In this document: piece after piece, positions 6,477 to 11,253 of the stretch
Numbering within the stretch: the first letter of the stretch is position 1
Layout: each line of letters starts with the position of its first letter
From: a bacterium
GTDB lineage: Bacteria; Fidelibacterota; UBA2242
DNA: 11,253 nucleotides
Direction of reading: 5' to 3'
NCBI GenBank assembly: GCA_018895675.1
Contig: JAHIOG010000372.1
Coordinates: 1 to 11,253 of the forward strand
Made by a program: the position numbers and the translations under genes
The notes under the pieces: model-generated
What the model saw: the letters and a program-made list of their open reading frames with translations, nothing else
Database searches by the model: none
What the model was told of the DNA's origin: nothing

Positions 6477-7751
6477 TTACATGTTATCAGGATAAATAAT
6501 AGTATTCAGCTTATAATCGAGCTGTGTTTGGGCAAGAGGCTGATATACTGTACTCGTAATCGATATCACACCAATCCCCATATTATCACGAATAGATGAT
6601 AATTCATTTAATAATTGAATCACATTTGCAGTACTGCCGTTCCCGATAATTTGGGCATTCCGCACAACCGAAACGTCCCTATTAAAAATTTGTAAGGGAT
6701 TCATATTTACTCTGGATTGGACACCGGCTTGCCAGACATATTGAGACAGCTGGCGATCAGAGAAATATTTATACCCTTTGGAATCCGGGGAATCAAATGT
6801 ATGGAAGCGCACAATCGTCATAATTTCAACCGGATTATCCGCTAATTTTCCTGTTCTCTCAATAAAGAAAACTTCCGGAGATTGAAAGCGGTTTCCTCCG
6901 ATAAAATAATTTTTAATCTGTTCAGCCTCATACTCATTTTTAACATAAAGTATAAAACTGACCTTATCATTTTTTACCCGCAAATATTGCAGATTCGAAG
7001 CAGCCGGAAATTGGGTCAGCACTTCAGCGGCTACCTGTAATCTATCATGACCAAATTGGACATGCTGGATATAGTCAATCGGAATTTCACTGGGTCCGAA
7101 TACTCTCACTCTCTGAACAGATCTGGCAGATTGGACAACATCACTGACATGAGAGCTTATTTGACTGGTCGCTTCCGGAACTATCCGTGCTGCTTCCCTC
7201 GCCTTTTCACTCAGCTCATCTGGAATGCCTTCAGTCATTTCCATTAAATCAGTTGCCTGTTCCGATACAGTTTCGGATACTATTTCAGTGGCAATTTGGG
7301 CAGTCTCCCTTACATTCTCTTTGGTTAGCAATCCATTTCTATACGCCCATAACACCCCAATAATTACAACAATAACAGCGGCGAGTAAACCGTATCGCAA
7401 AAGCGGATGATGCTGTTTTACTTTAGCCGGTTTTTCCTCAAGTTCATCTGGTGGAGGAGATGGATGCTTTGGGGCAAATTCTTCTTGCTCGGCTTGTTCA
7501 ATCAGATCAAGGTTCGCTTCAGCGAGTTTGACCAGATCCTCATCGATTGGTTGAATTGGTTTTTCTTCTTCAATTGGAGGAGGTAAAGGTACTTCAGGTA
7601 GCACTGCCGGTGCATCTAGTGGCTCGGGTGTTTCCAAACCTTCTAACTGTTCCTCGGGAGGTCGCTCAGGAGTTAGTCCCTCGAGATCAATCTTTGCCAA
7701 TTCTTCTTCATCCTGAAGACCGGGCTTGTTAGTTAAATTCAAGCGTAACAT
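6477..7751 (-). CDS. PilN/PilO-like single-pass membrane protein
   Basis: A 424-aa protein with a long cytoplasmic N-terminus, one membrane helix (about 120-137, GLLAAVIVVIIGVLWAY) and a large periplasmic part. It opens MLRLNLTNKPG, recalling the I-N-L-L-P peptide by which PilN binds PilM. A Pro/Glu-rich segment (about 12-110) follows. After the helix come an amphipathic helical stretch (about 140-215) and two alpha/beta-like segments. One holds LQVAAEVLTQFPAASNLQYL; the other, near the C-terminus, holds VIQLLNELSSIRDNMG and a long final strand. Both are reminiscent of the small domains of PilN and PilO. The ATG at 7751 overlaps the stop of the PilM-like gene by one base (TGATG) and has a G-rich ribosome site. 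PilN/PilO kinship is inferred from architecture and context; I see no diagnostic motif. Confidence 0.6.
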   Translation of the reverse strand: MLRLNLTNKPGLQDEEELAKIDLEGLTPERPPEEQLEGLETPEPLDAPAVLPEVPLPPPIEEEKPIQPIDEDLVKLAEANLDLIEQAEQEEFAPKHPSPPPDELEEKPAKVKQHHPLLRYGLLAAVIVVIIGVLWAYRNGLLTKENVRETAQIATEIVSETVSEQATDLMEMTEGIPDELSEKAREAARIVPEATSQISSHVSDVVQSARSVQRVRVFGPSEIPIDYIQHVQFGHDRLQVAAEVLTQFPAASNLQYLRVKNDKVSFILYVKNEYEAEQIKNYFIGGNRFQSPEVFFIERTGKLADNPVEIMTIVRFHTFDSPDSKGYKYFSDRQLSQYVWQAGVQSRVNMNPLQIFNRDVSVVRNAQIIGNGSTANVIQLLNELSSIRDNMGIGVISITSTVYQPLAQTQLDYKLNTIIYPDNM

Positions 7752-8701
7752 CAAACACCCCCTGGCATTTTACGAATCATTAAACCCATCAAGTCAATAA
7801 ATTGGCACATAGCGCCAATTCCATATCCATCATCTTCGTATAAATCAACAGGTTTATGATTTTCAAAAGGATCGATAGTTTTCATATTTTCTAAACCATA
7901 GGTCAACAACATATTGAAAAATTCGGATTCGACTTCATGACTATAGTAATACAGACGGTCAACGGCAGTAAGCCTTTCTGCTTCAAAGCTACGAATACCA
8001 TTAATCCCCGCGACAACTTTTTCACCAATATCATCAGATGACGTGCTGCTGAGAATTGTATAATTCTCAAGATCGCTGAATTCAAATCGAACCAGCTGGC
8101 GAAACTCACCGGAGTCAATGACTAATAGAGAATGTTTTTGCTCACCAACCAACCAGACTGCCCATTTCTCATCAGAACCTATCTGTTCCAACCGTTCCAA
8201 TGCACTGGCAGCGCTGAGTATATTGACATCCATAATATGAATATTGAAACCGGATGGTTGTGCAGCGTTCAAAAATAATTTACCAAGATCTTTAAAGTAG
8301 GATACTGATAAATATTCCTGACCTGATCCACGCTGTCTTTGTAATAAATAATGCTGGATGAATTTCTGGTCGGCGACGGGACCTAACCGTTGTGTTGCAT
8401 TCCAGTTGAGTGCTTCTTCAATATTTTCTCTGGAAAGACCTGAATCAACTTCCTGGCGGCTCAGATCAAACCACTCCGCGGGAAGCGCTATAGCTACATA
8501 TCGATCCGGTACTGGAAGATCGGTACGGATTTCCTGGAAAACTTGCTGAAGAGCGCTTGATAATTGCGGATTAGTAATATTTTTAGGGGTAAACGGTATT
8601 GAAAGGTTTTTTTTTCGAACTATTCCAATAGAATAGCCTTCATCGGTTTTAATTAATTGTCCAAACCTGACAAATTCTTCTGAGAGACTTATACATATCA
8701 T
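7751..8701 (-). CDS. Divergent PilM-like (actin-fold) protein
   Basis: A 316-aa protein with no signal peptide or membrane helix, probably cytoplasmic. Its layout fits the actin-like ATPase fold of PilM: short opening strands (ICISLSEEFVRFGQLIKTDE), a YVAIALPAEWF strand, the helix SRENIEEALNWNATQRLG (90-107) comparable to the PilM segment E-A-Q-I-P-F, the strand-helix FNIHIMDVNILSAASALERL (152-171), a second strand set around 180-207, and a PF-x-N ending with GIGAMCQFIDLMGLMIR. In PilM the phosphate loops have clear Gly/Asp signatures; here they are weak, so ATP binding is uncertain. It is coupled to the next gene by a one-base overlap, as expected for a PilM-PilN pair. ATG at 8701; ribosome site only GGGT. 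The fold assignment is a reading of pattern and context, not a clear match. Confidence 0.6.
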   Translation of the reverse strand: MICISLSEEFVRFGQLIKTDEGYSIGIVRKKNLSIPFTPKNITNPQLSSALQQVFQEIRTDLPVPDRYVAIALPAEWFDLSRQEVDSGLSRENIEEALNWNATQRLGPVADQKFIQHYLLQRQRGSGQEYLSVSYFKDLGKLFLNAAQPSGFNIHIMDVNILSAASALERLEQIGSDEKWAVWLVGEQKHSLLVIDSGEFRQLVRFEFSDLENYTILSSTSSDDIGEKVVAGINGIRSFEAERLTAVDRLYYYSHEVESEFFNMLLTYGLENMKTIDPFENHKPVDLYEDDGYGIGAMCQFIDLMGLMIRKMPGGV

Positions 8702-8723
8702 TTTAGACCCGGATTAAAATTAA

Positions 8724-9500
8724 TTATTTATCCCAGCTTTTTTGATCGTCTTCAATCCAGCCGTGGCAGGTATCTTTAAATGCGAAAAAGAAATAGCGTG
8801 AATCCTTATATTCACCTCTCAACGGATCTTTGATCTTATAACTACCGGAATCTGTTGTAACAATATATTGTTCATTAATTAGTGGGCTATATGCCATTTT
8901 GTCAACAAAGTAGTATGGACGATAGTAGGTATTTTCAGATATTCGTTCAGAAGTTTCTTTACCGACGACATCACGATAGGAGGAATCAGATTGAATTTGT
9001 CTCCATCTATGTGAAAGAATATAAACCGTATCATATGTAAAAAGTTCCGTATTCCATTTTGTCACTTTAAAGGTAGTATCAATCAGCGTATCTTTCTTTT
9101 TATAAGAAAAGGCAAAAGTCGTATCAAACAACAGATAAAAATTCTTTGGAACATTCATCGAGAAATTTCCAATGTCAAGATTAACATCTTTTTCACCAAA
9201 ATAATTACTATCCGCTCTGGTGCTGTCACGAACAGCGCTTACGACTTTCATGGCAACGACCGGATCAGTTTGGTGTTTATTCGCCATCTGGTGATAATAC
9301 TTTTCAACCTCATTTAAAATCGTCATTCGTCGACGTCCTTCATTGCGCACACTAGCTTCTTCTTCCCAGATAATTGAAGGAATATAAATGACTATAATAA
9401 GTGCCAGAGCCAGCAATAAGGCGACATAATTTAGCGCCTTAACCATTGTTGGCTTATACTCAGGAACGTCATCAAAATTCTCTACAACTTCTTTACTCAA
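8724..9500 (-). CDS. Single-pass membrane protein of unknown function
   Basis: A protein of about 258 aa that I do not recognise. A short cytoplasmic N-terminus is followed by a membrane helix (about 24-44, NYVALLLALALIIVIYIPSII), a helical segment (RRRMTILNEVEKYYHQMANK), then a periplasmic part rich in aromatic and Asp/Thr residues that looks mainly beta-stranded (FDTTFAFSYKKKDTLIDTTF, ENTYYRPYYFVDK). The C-terminus has one Cys (DTCHGWIEDD). I chose the TTG at 9500: it overlaps the comEA stop by eight bases and has AAAGGAGAGG ending six bases upstream. Reading back to the TTG at 9542 would add 14 residues inside comEA with no ribosome site; the ATG at 9446 also lacks one. Its place between comEA and the PilM-like gene suggests a part of the same membrane assembly. 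Confidence 0.65.
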   Translation of the reverse strand: MSKEVVENFDDVPEYKPTMVKALNYVALLLALALIIVIYIPSIIWEEEASVRNEGRRRMTILNEVEKYYHQMANKHQTDPVVAMKVVSAVRDSTRADSNYFGEKDVNLDIGNFSMNVPKNFYLLFDTTFAFSYKKKDTLIDTTFKVTKWNTELFTYDTVYILSHRWRQIQSDSSYRDVVGKETSERISENTYYRPYYFVDKMAYSPLINEQYIVTTDSGSYKIKDPLRGEYKDSRYFFFAFKDTCHGWIEDDQKSWDK

Positions 9501-9930
9501 TGGTAACCTCTCCTTTAATACGTTCAAACGTTTTTTCACCAATCCCCTTGACGTTTAAAAGCTCATCAATGCTAGAAAAGCGTCCATGTTTATTGCGATA
9601 ATCTATAATTCGTTGAGCAGTCACTTTGCCTATTTTAGATAATCTCATAAAATCTTCCGCTGACGCAGAGTTCAAATTTATCATTAGAACGGTAGTAGTC
9701 TCATCAGATATTGGTTTTTCTTCCTTTGCAACCGTTTCTGCTGAGAAATATACTGAATCAATCTGCTTCGCACGGTCTCTAAATTCCCGGGCTTCAACCT
9801 CCTCATTAAGGAACTTTATCGAATCGTCCTTAAGACTATTTGCCCTGTAAAGGTGAATCCCTGAACCGATTAGAAAAAACAGTGCCAAAAATTGAATTAC
9901 TAATCTTTCCTGGCGTGTCAAATTTAGCAT
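9493..9930 (-). CDS. comEA: ComEA-type helix-hairpin-helix DNA-binding protein
   Basis: A 145-aa membrane-anchored protein with an N-terminal helix (about 10-27, VIQFLALFFLIGSGIHLY), a helical charged spacer (about 30-80) and a C-terminal ComEA domain. The domain starts INLNSASAEDF (84-94) and has two helix-hairpin-helix turns, LSKIGKVTAQRIIDYR (97-112) and LLNVKGIGEKTFERIK (124-139), which bind double-stranded DNA without sequence preference. ComEA-type proteins hold incoming DNA in the periplasm during natural transformation, but similar domains occur in other envelope proteins. The ATG at 9930 is preferred over the TTG two codons upstream. There is no ribosome site, and a promoter ends only three bases before the ATG, so the message may be leaderless. 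First gene of the long operon; overlaps the next gene by eight bases. Confidence 0.85.
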   Translation of the reverse strand: MLNLTRQERLVIQFLALFFLIGSGIHLYRANSLKDDSIKFLNEEVEAREFRDRAKQIDSVYFSAETVAKEEKPISDETTTVLMINLNSASAEDFMRLSKIGKVTAQRIIDYRNKHGRFSSIDELLNVKGIGEKTFERIKGEVTIE

Positions 9931-9933
9931 TCT

Positions 9934-9964
9934 CAAATATAAATAAAAATCTATTTATCACCAA
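9934..9964 (-). promoter_or_regulatory. Bacteroidota-type promoter of the comEA-fmdB operon
   Basis: On the minus strand TTG (9964-9962) is followed by exactly 20 bases and TATATTTG (9941-9934). This fits the TTG / TAnnTTTG architecture of Bacteroidota housekeeping promoters in both sequence and spacing. With the start expected a few bases past TTTG, the first transcribed base would fall at or next to the A of the comEA ATG (9930). Confidence 0.6.
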
Positions 9965-10015
9965 CTGAAATCTATTTACCCAAATTCCGACATAGAGAAT
10001 ATTGTTTTTTTAACC

Positions 10016-10045
10016 TGATTAATTCATGAGCTCGTGAATTAATCA
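10016..10045. repeat. Thirty-base near-perfect palindrome
   Basis: Two 15-base halves, TGATTAATTCATGAG and CTCGTGAATTAATCA, are inverted copies differing at one position (T at 10027 against G at 10034), with no spacer. It lies about 50 bases upstream of the -33 element of the comEA promoter. This is a candidate operator for a dimeric regulator, or a cruciform/hairpin element. No T-run follows on either strand, so it is not a standard terminator. Confidence 0.6.
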
Positions 10046-10055
10046 CCCTACGGGC

Positions 10056-10151
10056 CGCATGTCCGGCAACTGCCGGACTGCGAGATTAACACCACTGATA
10101 GGCGGCCTTCAACACAAGCCCAGGTTGAACTAAGCCCGGCAGCTGCCGGGC
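10056..10151. repeat. Cluster of GC-rich hairpins, REP-like
   Basis: Three inverted repeats lie close together. CGCAtGTCCGGCA (10056-10068) pairs with TGCCGGACTGCG (10071-10082), with one bulged base. TTCAAC (10108-10113) pairs with GTTGAA (10124-10129). GCCCGGCAGCTGCCGGGC (10134-10151) is a perfect 18-base palindrome. The first and third share the core CCGGCARCTGCCGG 73 bases apart. The GC-rich stretch contrasts with its AT-rich surroundings. It is likely a structured repetitive element or a non-coding RNA; I see no coding frame. Together with the 30-base palindrome it accounts for much of the gene-free stretch 9965-10316. Confidence 0.55.
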
Positions 10152-10259
10152 ATTTCGCTTATTAAAACATCTCCCTCTAAAAACACACATAACAATTTAG
10201 TAACCGACATCAATAGAATCAATTTAATATATCGCTGAAATCCGGGCATCTTAAACCCT

Positions 10260-10309
10260 GGATTGATTACGACTTTCTTATATTTTTATCGGTATTGTCG
10301 TATCAATCC
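10260..10309. terminator. Inverted repeat after vapC, possible terminator
   Basis: GGATTGATTACGAC (10260-10273) pairs with GTCGTATCAATCC (10297-10309), with one unpaired base and a 23-base loop. It begins eight bases past the vapC stop codon. No clear T-run follows on the minus strand, so termination would be weak. It could instead be a small inverted-repeat insertion, similar in style to the one at 11146-11216. Confidence 0.35.
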
Positions 10310-10316
10310 CTATTTG

Positions 10317-10679
10317 TTAGCACTCATATATAATATCGAATTCCTTACCCACCTTCTTTAAATGTTTATCTTTTGTGTAGAGTAATTTATTATATAGAAA
10401 ACAGGAAGTAAGCAGATGTACATCAATATAACCCAATCCTTTACTAAAAATCTTATGATAGTTGATAAAATACATCACCTCATCGTGTTGAGCTACCCTT
10501 ACTTTTGGTAATGATTGAAGAAGTATTAGAATTTCATCTCTATTTTTAAGATTTCCACAAGCTAACTCACCGATTATAAAATGATGAATATAAACTAATC
10601 CATCTTCAAGTAATTTTTTTAAGTAATTATCTTTTTTATGAAAATGGTCAATCCAGACAGAAGTATCAACTAAAATCAA
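10317..10679 (-). CDS. vapC: VapC-type PIN-domain toxin
   Basis: A 120-aa PIN-domain ribonuclease, the toxin of a type II toxin-antitoxin pair. Toxins of this family cut tRNA or rRNA when not bound by VapB. The four acidic residues that hold the metal ion are all present: Asp5 (ILVDTSVWIDHF), Glu38 (IIGELACGNL), Asp86 (GLGYIDVHLLTS) and Asp104 (LYTKDKHLKK). Full length and intact, so probably active. The start is a TTG, three bases after the antitoxin stop, giving the standard (M)ILVDTSVW opening. There is no strong ribosome site, so translation probably depends on coupling to vapB. The gene is more AT-rich than the operon to its left and lies between repeat elements and a decayed transposase, consistent with horizontal transfer. 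Confidence 0.92.
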   Translation of the reverse strand: MILVDTSVWIDHFHKKDNYLKKLLEDGLVYIHHFIIGELACGNLKNRDEILILLQSLPKVRVAQHDEVMYFINYHKIFSKGLGYIDVHLLTSCFLYNKLLYTKDKHLKKVGKEFDIIYEC

Positions 10680-10682
10680 AAG

Positions 10683-10871
10683 TTAGAATCTTCTTCTTGG
10701 TATCTGTTTTACTTCCTTCTCGGTCCCACCTAAAAGTATAAGTCTTTTTGCGCTTTCTCTAGCGACAAGAGCTTCAAGTCCCATCCTTATTAGGGCAGTT
10801 TTTTCTTTAATACCAGTAAGTTCTCTTGCTTTTTCAATTATTTGATCGTCAATGTTTAATGTCGTTTTCAT
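10683..10871 (-). CDS. vapB: VapB-type antitoxin
   Basis: A 62-aa antitoxin. The N-terminal part MKTTLNIDDQIIEKARELTG has the strand-helix pattern of ribbon-helix-helix DNA-binding proteins. The C-terminus, AKRLILLGGTEKEVKQIPRR, is the usual toxin-binding tail of the VapB subgroup ending in P-R-R-R. As in the family, it should neutralise VapC and repress its own promoter as a complex. The ATG at 10871 is chosen because MKTTLNID is the canonical opening; the frame continues 12 codons upstream to a TTG, adding a hydrophobic stretch foreign to the family. No ribosome site is visible before the ATG. An imperfect palindrome directly upstream may be the operator. Confidence 0.88.
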   Translation of the reverse strand: MKTTLNIDDQIIEKARELTGIKEKTALIRMGLEALVARESAKRLILLGGTEKEVKQIPRRRF

Positions 10872-10872
10872 A

Positions 10873-10884
10873 CATATAAATATG
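10873..10884. promoter_or_regulatory. Possible VapBC operator palindrome
   Basis: CATATAAATATG is an inverted repeat (CATAT/ATATG around AA) lying directly before the vapB ATG. VapB-type regulators bind short inverted repeats near their own promoter. The site is wholly AT-rich, so a chance palindrome is quite possible. Confidence 0.25.
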
Positions 10885-10939
10885 GTTAATAAGTATATAT
10901 GATGCAAGTCTTTTTTATAAGTGCTAACTAAAATGCTAA

Positions 10940-11232
10940 CCTGCTGAAATCTGGCAGCAGGATTGGGTTGTTCATATCAAATCCGTCGGCAATGGTCAAG
11001 CTGCCCTGAAATACCTCGCACCTTATGTTTACAGAATTGCTATCTCAAATTCTAATATTTTATCCTGTAGAAATGGTTTTGTTACTTTCCGATACAAAGA
11101 GTCTGAAACCGATAGAATTAAAACAATGACTCTTTCAATAATTGAATTTACCCTGTGAGATAAAAGTATATTGTAATCAATTTCAAATAATAATTTTACT
11201 ATCTCACAGGGTGAATCCGGCGCTTTCTCCAG
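10940..11232 (+). pseudogene. Decayed IS91-like (Y2-type) transposase fragment
   Basis: Too broken to appear as a long open frame. Reading from 10940 gives PAEIWQQDWVVHIKSVGNG, then QAALKYLAPYVYRIAISN, then GFVTFRYKESETDRIKTMTL and SIIEF ending at 11149. This matches the C-terminal half of IS91/IS801-type 'putative transposase' proteins, which show W-V-V-H, A-L-K-Y-L-A-P-Y, R-V-A-I-S-N, V-T-F-R-Y-K and then E-E-F-I-R-R-F-L-Q. After a 65-base interruption the frame resumes at 11215 as I-R-R-F-L-Q (to 11232), exactly where the family sequence should continue, but shifted by two bases. A TAA at 10937 precedes the fragment; the N-terminal zinc-binding part and catalytic tyrosines are absent. The remnant is non-functional. 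Identification is from remembered family motifs and is good but unsearched. Confidence 0.75.
11146..11216. mobile_element. Small inverted-repeat element, MITE-like, inside transposase remnant
   Basis: ATTTACCCTGTGAGATA (11146-11162) and TATCTCACAGGGTGAAT (11200-11216) are 17-base inverted repeats with one mismatch, around a 37-base AT-rich middle with no coding potential. The element sits exactly between the E-F and I-R-R-F-L-Q codons of the transposase fragment, so about 65 bases (11150-11214) appear inserted. GAAT occurs on both edges (11144-11147 and 11213-11216) and might be a target duplication, but the arms overlap it, so the borders are ambiguous. Confidence 0.6.
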
Positions 11233-11234
11233 CC

Positions 11235-11253
11235 TGCCGTCCCGGGACAGGCA
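11235..11253. repeat. GC-rich palindrome at window edge
   Basis: GTCCCGGGAC (11239-11248) is a perfect palindrome, flanked by TGCC and (A)GGCA that extend the stem with one bulged base. It begins just where the transposase reading (I-R-R-F-L-Q) stops matching its family, suggesting a second small insertion or rearrangement. The window ends inside or just after it, so its true extent is unknown. Confidence 0.45.

Noticed and set aside
7903..8118. Minus-strand frame of 71 codons inside the PilM-like gene
   Set aside because: Alternate frame of a longer, well-coupled gene, with no independent support.
10101..10151. Possible integron attC-like site, from TTCAAC/GTTGAA and nearby palindromes
   Set aside because: The order and spacing of core-like boxes do not fit an attC site, and vapBC is not arranged as a cassette with its own site; no integrase is present.
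10234..10954. Similar 12-base strings (GCTGAAATCCGG near 10234, GCTGAAATCTGG near 10943) on either side of vapBC
   Set aside because: The right copy is explained as transposase coding sequence and there is no longer shared flank, so a target duplication is not supported.
1..11253. CRISPR array, tRNA or rRNA genes
   Set aside because: No regularly spaced direct repeats, cloverleaf-like segments or rRNA-like stretches were seen on reading either strand.

Overview
The window looks like an AT-rich Gram-negative chromosome, plausibly from the FCB (Bacteroidota-like) side of the bacterial tree. The support is an outer-membrane-type lipoprotein with an OmpA peptidoglycan-binding domain, a small two-helix membrane protein resembling the DUF3098 family, and three promoter-like sites matching the Bacteroidota -7 element TAnnTTTG. 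Non-ATG starts are common (TTG for three genes, GTG for one). Phylum is an inference; no rRNA or strong marker gene is present.

Left block (14-3608, all on the minus strand, transcribed right to left): a radical-SAM enzyme of the AmmeMemoRadiSam type (amrS), two small proteins of unknown function, a membrane-anchored coiled-coil protein, and a lipoprotein that joins a Pal-like OmpA domain to a CpoB/YbgF-like TPR domain. The last two suggest an envelope-maintenance role.

Centre (3648-4166): a divergent promoter region, then the only confident intact plus-strand gene, a 90-aa two-helix membrane protein. A hairpin terminator lies between it and the convergent operon to the right.

Main operon (9964 down to about 4127, minus strand): eight tightly packed or overlapping genes run from a well-formed Bacteroidota-type promoter to that terminator. 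The order is comEA-like DNA-binding protein, unknown single-pass membrane protein, divergent PilM-like protein, PilN/PilO-like membrane protein, rsmD (16S rRNA methyltransferase), coaD (coenzyme A synthesis), pta (phosphate acetyltransferase), fmdB-type zinc ribbon. The first four look like an inner-membrane assembly related to type IV pilus or DNA-uptake machinery, co-transcribed with housekeeping genes. The comEA promoter sits so close to the start codon that the message may be leaderless.

Right end (9965-11253): an accessory region. It has about 350 bases rich in palindromes (including two copies of CCGGCARCTGCCGG), a vapBC toxin-antitoxin pair more AT-rich than its surroundings, and a decayed IS91-like transposase fragment interrupted by a roughly 65-71-bp inverted-repeat element and cut again at a second palindrome at the window edge. 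I see no rRNA, tRNA or CRISPR array.
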